A stretch of DNA of 64,000 bases, from positions 62,001 to 126,000 of the forward strand of contig NZ_SMKD01000001.1 in the NCBI RefSeq assembly GCF_004348595.1. The letters are read 5' to 3'. This document shows, piece by piece, positions 51,207 through 61,226 of this stretch (the first letter of the stretch is position 1; each line of letters begins with the position of its first letter). Position numbers and translations under genes: made by a program. Under the pieces are notes generated by a model. The model worked only from the letters and a program-made list of their open reading frames with translations, made no database searches and was not told the DNA's origin. The DNA comes from Micromonospora sp. KC723 (lineage in GTDB: Bacteria; Actinomycetota; Actinomycetes; Mycobacteriales; Micromonosporaceae).

Positions 51207-51248
51207 TTGTCCACAGGGCCCCACCACTTTCTCCACAGGTTGTCCACA
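51207..51248 (+). promoter_or_regulatory. Cluster of three DnaA-box-like 9-mers
   Basis: TTGTCCACA at 51207-51215, TTCTCCACA at 51229-51237 and TTGTCCACA at 51240-51248, all in one orientation. TTGTCCACA is the preferred DnaA box in high-GC actinobacteria. The cluster lies upstream of a DUF485 gene and not beside dnaA/dnaN, so it is more likely a DnaA-controlled promoter or titration site than oriC. Confidence 0.55.
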
Positions 51249-51297
51249 CCCTGGCGGAGCCTCTTGACATCCATACTGAGCAGGCGAGACTGCCCAG

Positions 51298-51708
51298 ATG
51301 ACCGCCGACGAGCAGGTGCCCGCCCCCCGCGCGCCACAACCTCGGCCCAGGACCCGGATCGTGCTGGCCGAGGTGTCCCGCCCCCACGACCGGACCGATC
51401 GCACCCGCGCCGAGCTGGCCCAGCAGACCCGGGTCGGCGACGCGCTGGTGCGCGGGCTCGTCCGGGCCCAGCTCTCCCTGGCGCTGCGGCTCTCCCTGGT
51501 GGTGCTGATCGGGCTGGGCGGGCTCCCCTGGCTCTTCGCGATCGCTCCCACGGTCGGGCGGGTCACCGTGCTCGGGGTCAACCTGCCCTGGCTGCTGCTC
51601 GGGGTGGTCTCCTTCCCGTTCCTGATCGCGGTGGGTTGGGCGTACGTGCGGCTCGCCGAACGCAACGAGCAGGACTTCACCGACCTGGTCCAGCGGCCGG
51701 AGCACTGA
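51298..51708 (+). CDS. DUF485 family small membrane protein
   Basis: A 136-residue protein: a disordered start, then two transmembrane helices (about 60-85 and 95-117) of the DUF485 type. DUF485 proteins are usually encoded immediately before acetate/pyruvate-type sodium:solute symporters and are thought to be accessory subunits. The symporter gene follows 1 bp after the stop. A TTGACA hexamer about 35 nt upstream may be the -35 element. Confidence 0.85.
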   Translation: MTADEQVPAPRAPQPRPRTRIVLAEVSRPHDRTDRTRAELAQQTRVGDALVRGLVRAQLSLALRLSLVVLIGLGGLPWLFAIAPTVGRVTVLGVNLPWLLLGVVSFPFLIAVGWAYVRLAERNEQDFTDLVQRPEH

Positions 51709-51709
51709 G

Positions 51710-53347
51710 GTGGGCAACGGCTTCGTCGTCCCGGCCATCGTCGCGGTCACCCTGGTCACCCTCGTCATCGGCTTCTACGGGCTGCGGTTGGCCCGGACCA
51801 CCTCCGACTTCCTGGTCGCCTCCCGGGCGGTCAGCCCGACGTGGAACGCCGCCGCCATCGGCGGCGAGTACCTCTCGGCCGCCAGCTTCCTCGGCATCGC
51901 CGGGCTGATCCTCAAGTACGGCGTCGACGTGCTCTGGTACCCGGTCGGCTTCGCCGCCGGGTACCTCGCCCTGCTGCTCTTCGTGGCCGCGCCGCTGCGC
52001 CGATCCGGCGCGTTCACCCTGCCCGACTTCTGCGAGTTGCGGCTCGGGTCGCGCCGGCTACGCACCCTGGCCACCGTCTTCGTCATCTTCATCGGCTGGC
52101 TCTACCTGGTGCCGCAGCTCCAGGGCGCCGGGCTGACCCTGGCCACGGTGGCCGGCGCGCCGTACCCGGTCGGGGCGCTGCTGGTCGCGGCGGTGGTCAC
52201 CGCGAACGTGGCGCTGGGCGGGATGCGGGCCGTCACCTTCGTCCAGGCGTTCCAGTACTGGCTGAAACTGACCGCGCTGGCCGTACCCGCGATCTTCCTG
52301 ATGCTGCAGTGGCAGGCCGACGCCCGCCCGGCGGTGACCCCGCCCGACGGGCCGGCGTTCCGGACCGCGACCACCGTCGTGGTCGAGCAGCGCGCGGCGC
52401 TCACCTTCGCCGACGGCACCATCCGGCAGGTACGCCCGGGCGACGAGCTGACCTTCGCCGCCGGTGACCCGGTGCCGGAGGTCTCCGGGGTGGCCGACGG
52501 CGCGGACTGGCTGCTGCCCAGCGCCGCCGGGGACGACGACCGGGGCCTGTTCGCCACGTACTCGCTGATCCTGGCCACCTTCCTCGGCACCATGGGGTTG
52601 CCGCACGTGCTGGTGCGCTTCTACACCAACCCGGACGGGGCCGCGGCCAGGCGCACGACGCTGGTGGTGCTCGGTCTGGTCGGCGCCTTCTACCTGTTGC
52701 CCACCCTCTACGGCGTGCTCGGCCGGATATACACCCCGCAACTGTTGGTCACCGGGCAGACCGACGCGGTGGTGCTGCTGCTGCCCGACGCGGCGCTCGG
52801 CGGCGGGACCACCGGCCGGCTGCTCGCCGCGCTGGTCGCGGCCGGCGCGTTCGCGGCCTTTCTCTCCACCTCGTCGGGGCTGCTCACCAGCGTGGCCGGG
52901 GTCGTCTCCACGGACGTGCTGGGGCGTGGCTCGGTACGCGGGTTCCGGCTGGCCACGGTGATCGCCGGCGGGGTGCCGGCGGTGCTCGCCCTGAACCTCT
53001 CCGGGCTGGACGTCTCCCAGGTGGTGGGGCTGGCCTTCGCGGTCGCCGCGTCCAGCTTCTGCCCGCTGCTGGTGCTCGGCATCTGGTGGCGCGGGCTGAC
53101 CGATCTGGGCGCGGCGGCGGGTGTGCTTGCCGGCGGCGGGGCGGCGATCGGCGCGGTCCTGGTCACCGTCCTCGGGCCGCCCCTGTCCGGCTGGCCGGCC
53201 ACGCTCATCGCGCAGCCGGCCGCCTGGACGGTCCCGTTGGCCTTCACCGTGATGGTCGCGGTCTCCATGGCGACCCGGCACCGGATGCCTGCCGACGTGG
53301 GGGCCACCATGCTGCGGCTGCACGCCCCTGAGGCGCTGCGGCTGTGA
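51710..53347 (+). CDS. Sodium:solute symporter (SSS), acetate/pyruvate-type
   Basis: A 545-residue symporter with about 13 helices. ASRAVSPTWNAAAIGGEYLSAASFLGIAGLI is the first conserved SSS signature, and GTMGLPHVLVRFYTNPDGAAARRT matches ActP/MctP-type carboxylate symporters. An inserted hydrophilic loop at about 205-280 (ATTVVVEQRAALTFADGTIRQVRPGDEL...) is unusual and longer than in the paralogue downstream. It likely imports a short monocarboxylate with Na+. GTG 51710 follows the DUF485 stop almost directly. Confidence 0.9.
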   Translation: MGNGFVVPAIVAVTLVTLVIGFYGLRLARTTSDFLVASRAVSPTWNAAAIGGEYLSAASFLGIAGLILKYGVDVLWYPVGFAAGYLALLLFVAAPLRRSGAFTLPDFCELRLGSRRLRTLATVFVIFIGWLYLVPQLQGAGLTLATVAGAPYPVGALLVAAVVTANVALGGMRAVTFVQAFQYWLKLTALAVPAIFLMLQWQADARPAVTPPDGPAFRTATTVVVEQRAALTFADGTIRQVRPGDELTFAAGDPVPEVSGVADGADWLLPSAAGDDDRGLFATYSLILATFLGTMGLPHVLVRFYTNPDGAAARRTTLVVLGLVGAFYLLPTLYGVLGRIYTPQLLVTGQTDAVVLLLPDAALGGGTTGRLLAALVAAGAFAAFLSTSSGLLTSVAGVVSTDVLGRGSVRGFRLATVIAGGVPAVLALNLSGLDVSQVVGLAFAVAASSFCPLLVLGIWWRGLTDLGAAAGVLAGGGAAIGAVLVTVLGPPLSGWPATLIAQPAAWTVPLAFTVMVAVSMATRHRMPADVGATMLRLHAPEALRL

Positions 53348-53464
53348 GGGCCCACCCGGCCGAGGGCCGGTCGACCGGCGCGGCAGCCGCGTACGTCGGG
53401 GGATGGCCGGAAGGTCATCCCGGGGCCGGACCGTGCGCTGGCACTCCCCGGATACGGTTTCCGC

Positions 53465-54213
<749 letters not shown>

Positions 54214-54229
<16 letters not shown>

Positions 54230-55905
54230 CCGCGCCGGCCGAGCCGGTCCGGCCGGTCTCGGCCCGGCACTTCGTCCGCCTCAAGCTGCGGATGACGGCG
54301 AACAACTTCCGCGGCCAGAGTTCACGCGTCGCCCTCTTCCTGGCCGGCGTGTTCGGCGGTCTCTGGTTCGCCGCCGGTGGCTTCCTGCTGCTGGCCGCCC
54401 CCGGGTTCGCCGGCGAGCCCCGGTACGCGCTGCTGACCGCGGCGTTCGGCGGCGGGCTGCTGGTGCTCGGCTGGCTGCTGCTGCCGCTGGTCTTCTTCGG
54501 GGTGGACGAGACCCTCGATCCGGCCCGGTTCGCGTTGCTGCCGCTGCCCCGGCGCACCCTGGTCGCCGGGATGTTCGCGGCGGCCCTGGCCAGCGTCCCG
54601 GCCATGGCGATGTTGGTCGCGACCGCGGGCCTGGTGGTCACCGCCGGGGTGCTGGGCGGCTGGGTCGCCTCGCTGGTCGCCGCCGTCGGTGTGGTCGCCG
54701 GGCTGCTGCTCTGCGTCGCGGCCAGCCGTGCGGTGACCAGCGCGTTCGCCACCATGCTCCGGTCCCGCCGGGTCCGTGACCTGGCCGCCGTGCTGCTGGC
54801 GGTGGTCGCCGCGCTGCTCGGTCCGTTGCAGCTCATGGTGCTGGCGGCGGTCCGGGAGGCCGACTGGGACCAGCTCGTCGACGTGGCCGCCGTGGTGGGC
54901 TGGACGCCGTTCGGGGCACCGTGGACGGTCGGCCTGGACGTGGCCGAGGGGCGGGCCTGGGCGGTGCCGGTGAAGCTGCTCATCACCGGTGCCGCTGTCG
55001 GTGTGCTGCTGCTCTGGTGGTCGCGGTCGCTGGAGTCGGCGATGGTCGGCACGGCCGGCGCCGCCCCGACGAGGTCCCGACGCGGCCCGGTGGGTGGGGC
55101 GGTCAGGCAGCTCTTCCCCCGGGTGCTCGGTTGGGCCGGGCGGGACCGGTTCGGCGCGCTGGTCGCCCGGGAGTGCCGCTACTGGTGGCGGGACGCCCGG
55201 CGGCGGGCCAACCTGATCACCATCGCGGTGGTGGGGGTGTTCGTGCCGGTACTGGTGAACCTGGGCGGCAACGGCTTCGCCGTCTCTCCGGACCAGGGTT
55301 TCGAGTTCTCCGGCAACTCGTCGCCGGTGCTGCTCAGCCTGTCGATGCTCTTCGTCGGGGCGCTCGCCTCGGCGACCCTGGCCAACCAGTTCGGTTTCGA
55401 CGGCAGCGCGTACGCGGTGAACGTGGTGGCCGGCGTGCCGGGTCGGCTGGAGTTGCACGCCCGGATGACGGCCTTCTCGGTGTACGTGGTGCCGATGCTC
55501 GGCGTGGTCGCCGTGGTGATCGTGTCGGTGCTGGGCGAGCCGGGCTGGATCGGGGTGGCCGCCGGGGCGCTGCTGGCCGCGTACGGGGTCGGGTTGGCGA
55601 TCAACGGGCTGGTCTCGGTGCTGGGGGCATACTCGCTGCCGGAGACGAGCAACCCGTTCGCCATGAACAGCGGGGCCGGGATGGCGAAGAGCCTGCTCAC
55701 CCTGCTGTCCATGCTCGCCTCGACGGCGGCGGCGGTGCCGATGGTGGTGGCCGCCGCGCTGCTCGGCGACGTCTGGCTGTGGCTGGCGTTGCCGCTCGGC
55801 GCGGCGTACGGCCTGGGCGCAGCGCTGCTCGGGGCGTACGCCGGCGGGGACGTGCTGGACCGGCGGCAGCCGGAGCTGCTGTCCACCGTCACTCCCCGAC
55901 GCTGA
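54214..55905 (+). CDS. ABC transporter permease
   Basis: A 563-residue membrane protein with about 12 hydrophobic segments in two halves separated by a soluble linker (about 280-315). The motif RECRYWWRDARRRANLITIAV just before the second half is common in ABC-2-like exporter permeases. GTG 54214 lies inside the ATPase gene with GAGGAG 5 nt upstream, which indicates coupling. The substrate is unknown. Confidence 0.87.
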
Positions 55906-56014
55906 CACCGCCCGCCCGGGCCGGCTCGGTCGGGGGCGGGCGTACGGCGTCCGTTCCGGGTGATTCGGCACCTGGCGTCGGGAACGATCCGGGGTGCGGT
56001 CGCGTCAGACCGGC

Positions 56015-57049
56015 ATGACGACTGTTTCCGCCGTACGCGGGGCAGCGGTCCTACCGCTGATCCTGTTGGCGACCGCCTGCGCGCAGCAGGGCGGCCCGAC
56101 CGGCCCCGCCGCACCCAGGTACCCCGGTGACGCCGTGGTGCTCCGCATCGATCACACGGGCGGCTTCGTGAGCCCCGAGCATCTGGCCACCCGCCTGCCG
56201 ATCGTCACCGTGTACGGCGACGGCCGGGTGATCATGCAGGGTCCGACCCTGCTCCGCCATCCCGCGCCGGCCCTGCCCAACGTCCAGGTGGTCGCGCTCT
56301 CCCCCGCAGAGGTCGACCGGATCGTCGAGCGGGCTCGGGAGGCCGGCGTGGGCACCGCCGGTGACCTGGGCAGACCGTCGGTCACGGACGTCCCCGCGAC
56401 CCGCTTCTCGCTGCGCGGGCCGACGGGTGTCGAGGAGACCACGGTCGAGGCCCTCGACGTGACCGGTCCGGCCGAGGCCGGGCTCAACGCCGGCCAGCGG
56501 GCGGCCCGGGAAAAGCTGCGCACCTTCGCCCAGTCGCTGTCCGACGCGACCGCCGTCGAGGGCGGCGCGCCGGCGGTCGTGGACCCTTCCGCGGTCCCGG
56601 GCGGTGTGTCGGCGGTTCCCGGTGGATCCTCCGCAACCCCGGACGGCGCGCCGGCGGGCCGGGGCGGCCCTGCCGCAGCCCCGGGTGGCGTGTCGGCGGG
56701 CGGGGGCGGCCCTGCCGCAGCCCCGGGTGGTGCGTCGACGGCACCGCCACAGCCGTACCGGCCGACCGCCGTGGCGGCCGTCGCCCAGCCCTGGGTCGCC
56801 GACGCCGAGGCGGGGCGGCAGCCCGAGGTGGCCTGGCCCGGTCCGGCCCTGCCCGGGGCGCCGCTGAGCGCGTCCACCGGCCTGACCTGTGTGACGGTCA
56901 CCGGCGAGCAGGTCAAGCCGCTGCTCGACGCCGCCGCCACGGCGAACGTGCTGACCCCCTGGGTTTCGGAGGGGAAGAGGTGGCGGGTCACCCTCCGGCC
57001 CCTCCTGCCCGACGAGACCGACTGCGCCTCCCTCGCCGGCGCCCGCTGA
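56015..57049 (+). CDS. Putative lipoprotein with Gly/Pro/Ala repeats
   Basis: A 344-residue exported protein. The lipobox is in LPLILLATAC, with the acylated Cys at about 23. Residues 40-185 form a beta/alpha domain (GDAVVLRIDHTGGFVSPEHL...VEALDVTG). Residues about 195-250 are low-complexity PGGVSAV/PAAAPGG repeats. The C-terminal domain (about 280-344) has a pair of cysteines (LTCVTV, DETDCASL). No known function. ATG 56015 (MTTVSAVRGA) gives a proper signal peptide. Confidence 0.8.
   Translation: MTTVSAVRGAAVLPLILLATACAQQGGPTGPAAPRYPGDAVVLRIDHTGGFVSPEHLATRLPIVTVYGDGRVIMQGPTLLRHPAPALPNVQVVALSPAEVDRIVERAREAGVGTAGDLGRPSVTDVPATRFSLRGPTGVEETTVEALDVTGPAEAGLNAGQRAAREKLRTFAQSLSDATAVEGGAPAVVDPSAVPGGVSAVPGGSSATPDGAPAGRGGPAAAPGGVSAGGGGPAAAPGGASTAPPQPYRPTAVAAVAQPWVADAEAGRQPEVAWPGPALPGAPLSASTGLTCVTVTGEQVKPLLDAAATANVLTPWVSEGKRWRVTLRPLLPDETDCASLAGAR
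56654..56737 (+). repeat. Two tandem copies of a 42-bp coding repeat
   Basis: Units at 56654-56695 and 56696-56737 differ at only a few bases and each encode 14 residues of a Gly/Pro/Ala linker in the lipoprotein. In-frame unit length means copy number can vary without breaking the gene. Confidence 0.75.
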
Positions 57050-57096
57050 CCCACCCCACCCGCCGGCCACGGTCGGCCCCGGTCTGACCGCTGAGT

Positions 57097-57142
57097 GCGG
57101 CAGGTTGCGGTATCCCGATAGCCGGATGCCGCAACCTGCCGC
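57097..57142. terminator. Long hairpin downstream of the lipoprotein gene
   Basis: Fourteen-bp perfect arms GCGGCAGGTTGCGG/CCGCAACCTGCCGC with an 18-nt loop that itself contains a small inverted repeat. It lies 47 bp past the stop codon. Confidence 0.6.
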
Positions 57143-57263
57143 GGACCGGTGAGCCGGCCGCGCAGACCTCCGGGTCGATCCGGGCCGGCGGGCACCGGGT
57201 TGCAGACCGGTAGCCAGTCGCGCAGGGCGAAGGCAAGCCGGGGCACGGGACCGAGGCGGCACA

Positions 57264-57794
57264 ATGTTTCACGTGAATCCGGAGCCGGGAGCAGAGATCC
57301 ACCACACCGACCCGTTCGCCGTACCGGTCGGGCAGCGCTCACCCGTACGCCGGTTACGGGGGCGGCTCGCCGCGCCGGTGACCCTGTGGACGGCGCCCGG
57401 CCCGGCGGGGCTGACGGTGTCGTCCACGCTGGTCGCCGAGGGCGAACCGGACCGGCTGCTCGGGCTGGTCGACCCGGAGTCGGACCTCTGGGCGGCGGTC
57501 GAGGAGGCCGGACGGTTCACGGTGTCCCCGTTGGGCCCGCCGCACCGGCAACTCGCCGACCGGTTCGCCGGCCTCTTCCCGTCGCCGGGCGGGCTGTTCG
57601 CCACCGGCTCGTGGACCGACACCCCGTACGGTCCGGTCCCGTTCGACGCCGGGGGTTGGGCCGGCTGCCGGCTCGACACCGCCCGGGAGTACGGCTGGGG
57701 TCTGCTGGTCGAGGCCACCATCGAGGCGGTCGACCTCGCCGAGGAGACCATGCCGCTGCTGCACTACCGGGGTCGCTACCGCGAGCTGACCTGA
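57264..57794 (+). CDS. Flavin reductase-like FMN-binding protein
   Basis: A 176-residue protein with the split-barrel flavin reductase pattern: TLWTAPGPAGLTVSSTLVAEGEPDRLLGLVDPESDLWAAVEEAGRFTVSPLGPPHRQLADRFAG. Such proteins reduce FMN with NAD(P)H or bind it as an accessory. The ATG at 57264 is embedded in a parS-like 16-mer (57265-57280), so its first codons may be constrained by a chromosome-segregation site. Confidence 0.82.
   Translation: MFHVNPEPGAEIHHTDPFAVPVGQRSPVRRLRGRLAAPVTLWTAPGPAGLTVSSTLVAEGEPDRLLGLVDPESDLWAAVEEAGRFTVSPLGPPHRQLADRFAGLFPSPGGLFATGSWTDTPYGPVPFDAGGWAGCRLDTAREYGWGLLVEATIEAVDLAEETMPLLHYRGRYRELT
57265..57280 (+). promoter_or_regulatory. parS-like ParB-binding site
   Basis: TGTTTCACGTGAATCC matches the canonical parS TGTTTCACGTGAAACA at 14 of 16 positions, with the GTTTCACGTGAA core intact. 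ParB would load here and spread as part of origin segregation. Its position over a start codon is odd. Confidence 0.65.
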
Positions 57795-58062
57795 TCGGCC
57801 GGTGGGCGGGACCGCGCGTCGGCACGTCGGCGACCGGGAGCTGCCCCTCGACGTCGTCGATCTCTGCTCCGGTAACGCCGGGCGGTCGACGGTGGGCCCG
57901 ACGCCGACCAACCGGTTAGCGGAGTGACCTGGGTCACTCGGCGCATCCAGTGGACCGTTCGGCGCAGTCGCCGACCGCGGCCGATCGCCACCTTCCCGGC
58001 CGGCGAGCGCGCTCTCTACCGTGCGCGAAACTCCCGACGCCTGTGAAGGTGGTGATCCACCC

Positions 58063-58431
58063 ATGTCCACGGACACACCGTCCGCCCCGGCCGAATCCGC
58101 GGCGGAGCGATATCTGGCCGTACAACGGTCCGACGAGTTCGCCGGGTTGCGCCGTGCGCTGCGCGGCTTCGTCTTCCCGATGACCGTCGCGTTCTTCCTG
58201 TGGTACGCGCTCTACGTGATCCTCTCCGCGTACGCGCGGGACTTCATGGGCACGAAGCTGTTCGGCAGCAACATCAACGTCGCGCTGGTCTTCGGCCTGC
58301 TGCAGTTCGTCTCGACGTTCCTGATCGCCTGGCTCTACTCGCGGTACGCCGACCGGAAGCTCGACCCGATCGCCGACCGGATCCACGCCGAGATCGGGGA
58401 GGTGCGGCATGACGACGGTCCTCGCGGCTGA
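58063..58431 (+). CDS. DUF485 family small membrane protein
   Basis: A 122-residue protein with two transmembrane helices (about 36-56 and 75-97) and the DUF485 signature LRGFVFPMTVAFFLWYALYVILSAYARDFM. It overlaps the symporter gene by 23 bp. ATG 58063 has GAAGGTGG about 9 nt upstream. Confidence 0.92.
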   Translation: MSTDTPSAPAESAAERYLAVQRSDEFAGLRRALRGFVFPMTVAFFLWYALYVILSAYARDFMGTKLFGSNINVALVFGLLQFVSTFLIAWLYSRYADRKLDPIADRIHAEIGEVRHDDGPRG

Positions 58432-60082
58432 GGCGGGCGGCGGCACCGCCCGCAACCTCACCATCGTTCTCTTCCTGGCCTTCGTGGCGGTGACCCTGGG
58501 CATCACCATCTGGGCCAGCCGGCAGACCAAGACGGCCACCGACTTCTACGCCGGCGGTCGTTCCTTCTCCGGCTTCCAGAACGGCATGGCGATCGGCGGC
58601 GACTACATGTCGGCCGCCTCGTTCCTCGGCATCGCCGGCATCATCGCCCTCTACGGCTACGACGGCTTCCTCTACTCCATCGGGTTCCTGGTGGCCTGGC
58701 TGGTGGCGCTGCTGCTGGTCGCTGAGCTGCTGCGCAACTCGGGCCGGTACACGATGGCCGACGTGCTGGCCTTCCGGATGCGGCAGCGCCCGGTACGCAC
58801 CGCCGCGGCCGTCTCCACCATCACCGTGTCGATCTTCTACCTGCTGGCTCAGATGGTCGGCGCGGGTGCCCTGGTGGCGCTGCTGCTCGGCATCAAGCCC
58901 GGCACCACGTTCCTCGGCATGGACGCCGCCACCGCGAAGGTGGCCACCATCATCCTGGTCGGCGCCCTGATGATCATCTACGTCACGGTCGGCGGGATGA
59001 AGGGCACCACGTACGTCCAGATCGTCAAGGCGTTCCTGCTGATGGCCGGCGCCCTGCTGATGACCCTGCTGGTGCTCGCCAAGTACAAGTTCAACCTGTC
59101 GTCGCTGCTCGGCGACGCGGCGGCGGCCTCGGGCAAGGGGGCCGCCTTCCTCGAACCGGGCCTGCGCTACGGCAGGGAGGTGGCCGGGGATCCGACACAG
59201 ACCTTCTACAACAAGATGGACCTGCTCTCGCTCGGCATCGCGCTGGTGCTCGGCACGGCGGGCCTGCCGCACATCCTGATCCGCTTCTACACCGTGCCGA
59301 CGGCGAAGGCGGCGCGCAAGAGCGTGCTCTGGGCGATCGGCATCATCGGTACCTTCTACCTGCTCACCCTGGCTCTCGGCTTCGGTGCGGCGGCGCTGGT
59401 CGGCAGCGAGGCGATCACCGCGCAGGACAAGGCCGGCAACACCGCCGCCCCGCAGCTCGCCGAGGCGCTGGGCATGGACTTCTTCGGCGGCGAGCTGGGT
59501 GCGGCGACACTGCTGGCGATCATCGCGGCGGTCGCCTTCGCCACCATCCTGGCGGTGGTCGCCGGCTTGACGCTGGCGTCGTCGTCCAGCCTGGCGCACG
59601 ACTTCTACGCCAACGTCATCAAGCGCGGCCAGGCCTCGGAGCGGCGGGAGGTGGCCGTCGCCCGGATCTCCGCCCTGATCATCGGCGCGGTGTCGATCGC
59701 GCTGTCGATCTACGCGCAGAACCTGAACGTCGCCTTCCTGGTGGCGCTGGCCTTCGCGGTCGCCGCCTCGGGCAACCTGCCGGCGATCCTCTACAGCCTG
59801 TTCTGGAAGCGGTTCAACACCTCGGGCGCGGTCTGGGCCATCTACGGCGGTCTGCTCTCCGCAGTGGTGCTGGTGTTCTTCTCGCCGGTGGTCTCCGGCT
59901 CGGCGACCGCGATGTTCCCCAACCACGACTGGCAGTGGTTCCCGCTGTCCAACCCGGGCATCATCTCGATCCCGTTCGGCTTCCTCTGCGGCTGGATCGG
60001 CACCGTGATCTCCAAGGAACACGACGAGGAGAAGTACGCGGAGCTGGAGGTGCGCGCCCTCACCGGCGCGGGAGCCCACTGA
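58409..60082 (+). CDS. Sodium:solute (acetate-type) symporter
   Basis: A 557-residue SSS transporter, about 13 helices. RSFSGFQNGMAIGGDYMSAASFLGIAG is the first signature, TAGLPHILIRFYTVPTAKAARKS the ActP/MctP-type core, and VAGLTLASSSSLAHDFYANVIKRG the distal signature. It closely matches cation/acetate symporter ActP. ATG 58409 has GGGAGG upstream and overlaps its DUF485 partner. It probably imports acetate or another short monocarboxylate. Confidence 0.93.
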   Translation: MTTVLAAEAGGGTARNLTIVLFLAFVAVTLGITIWASRQTKTATDFYAGGRSFSGFQNGMAIGGDYMSAASFLGIAGIIALYGYDGFLYSIGFLVAWLVALLLVAELLRNSGRYTMADVLAFRMRQRPVRTAAAVSTITVSIFYLLAQMVGAGALVALLLGIKPGTTFLGMDAATAKVATIILVGALMIIYVTVGGMKGTTYVQIVKAFLLMAGALLMTLLVLAKYKFNLSSLLGDAAAASGKGAAFLEPGLRYGREVAGDPTQTFYNKMDLLSLGIALVLGTAGLPHILIRFYTVPTAKAARKSVLWAIGIIGTFYLLTLALGFGAAALVGSEAITAQDKAGNTAAPQLAEALGMDFFGGELGAATLLAIIAAVAFATILAVVAGLTLASSSSLAHDFYANVIKRGQASERREVAVARISALIIGAVSIALSIYAQNLNVAFLVALAFAVAASGNLPAILYSLFWKRFNTSGAVWAIYGGLLSAVVLVFFSPVVSGSATAMFPNHDWQWFPLSNPGIISIPFGFLCGWIGTVISKEHDEEKYAELEVRALTGAGAH

Positions 60083-60173
60083 CGGTCTCCCCCCTCCCGG
60101 CGGGGGTCCGGCGCTCACGCGCCGGCCCCCCGCCGCCGCGTGTGGCTCAGGCCCGACGACTAGGCTGGCCGGC

Positions 60174-61148
60174 ATGAAGGTTGCTCCGCGGTTCGGCGCC
60201 GGTCACCGTGTCCTCGTCACCGGCGGCGCCGGTTTCGTGCCGTCCCACCTCGTCGACGCCCTGGTCGGTCGGGGCTGCACGGTGGTGGCGCTCGACAACT
60301 TCGTCACCGGCGCCAAGGAGAACGTCGCGCACCTGCTCGACACGCCCACCTTCACGCTGGTCGAGGCGGACATCTCCGACGGGCTGCCGGCCCACCCGGC
60401 GCTCGCCGAGCGGTTCGACGCCGTCCTGCACATGGCCTCGCCGGCCAGCCCCACCGACTTCGAGAAGCTGCCGGTGGAGATCCTCCGGGTCGGTTCGGTG
60501 GCCACCCTGCACCTGCTGGAGCGCGCGTCGGCCGACGGCGCCCGGTTCCTGATGGCTTCCACCTCCGAGGCGTACGGGGACCCGAAGGAGCACCCGCAGC
60601 GCGAGACGTACTGGGGCAACGTCAACCCGGTCGGGGTGCGGGCCGTCTACGACGAGGCCAAGCGTTTCTCCGAGGCGGCCACCATGGCGTACCACCGGAG
60701 CCGCGGGTTGGACGCGGCGATCGTCCGGATCTTCAACACGTACGGGCCACGGATGCGCCCCGACGACGGCCGGGCCATCCCCACCTTCATCTCCCAGGCG
60801 CTGCGCGGCGAGCCGCTCACCGTGCACGGCACCGGCGACCAGACCCGCTCCATCTGCTACGTCGACGATCTGGTGCGCGGCATCCTGCTGCTGCTCGACT
60901 CGACCGAGACCGGCCCGATCAACTGCGGGACGGAGCACGAGATGAGCATGCGGCAGCTGGCCGAGACGATCGTGTCACTGTGTGGAAGCACCTCACAGGT
61001 GACGTACATCACGCGCAGCGCTGACGACCCGGAGATGCGCCGGCCGGATCTGACCCTCGCCCGGGAGCTGCTGGGATACGAGCCCAGCGTGTCGCCCGAA
61101 GAGGGCCTCCGACGCACGATCGCCCACTTCCGCGGCCGCGTAGGGTAA
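60174..61148 (+). CDS. NAD-dependent epimerase/dehydratase (UDP-glucuronate decarboxylase-like)
   Basis: A 324-residue extended SDR. The dinucleotide motif reads VTGGAGFVPSH, so the usual third Gly of GxxGxxG is Pro. The catalytic pair is YDEAKR, with LHMASPASPTDFEKLPVEIL, RIFNTYGPRMRPDDGRAI and SICYVDDLVRGI as in UDP-xylose synthases and dTDP-glucose 4,6-dehydratase-like enzymes. It should act on a nucleotide sugar feeding the cell-wall polymers attached by the adjacent LCP proteins. ATG 60174 is used. Confidence 0.88.
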   Translation: MKVAPRFGAGHRVLVTGGAGFVPSHLVDALVGRGCTVVALDNFVTGAKENVAHLLDTPTFTLVEADISDGLPAHPALAERFDAVLHMASPASPTDFEKLPVEILRVGSVATLHLLERASADGARFLMASTSEAYGDPKEHPQRETYWGNVNPVGVRAVYDEAKRFSEAATMAYHRSRGLDAAIVRIFNTYGPRMRPDDGRAIPTFISQALRGEPLTVHGTGDQTRSICYVDDLVRGILLLLDSTETGPINCGTEHEMSMRQLAETIVSLCGSTSQVTYITRSADDPEMRRPDLTLARELLGYEPSVSPEEGLRRTIAHFRGRVG

Positions 61149-61226
61149 CCCCTCCCGCGCCACGCGGGACACGACCGGCGATTCGCCGTCAGGCATCCCT
61201 CGACTCGGCTACGTACGCTGAGGTGC

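Noticed and set aside
51207-51248. Chromosomal replication origin
   Set aside because: Only three boxes in one orientation, no AT-rich unwinding element and no dnaA or dnaN next to it.
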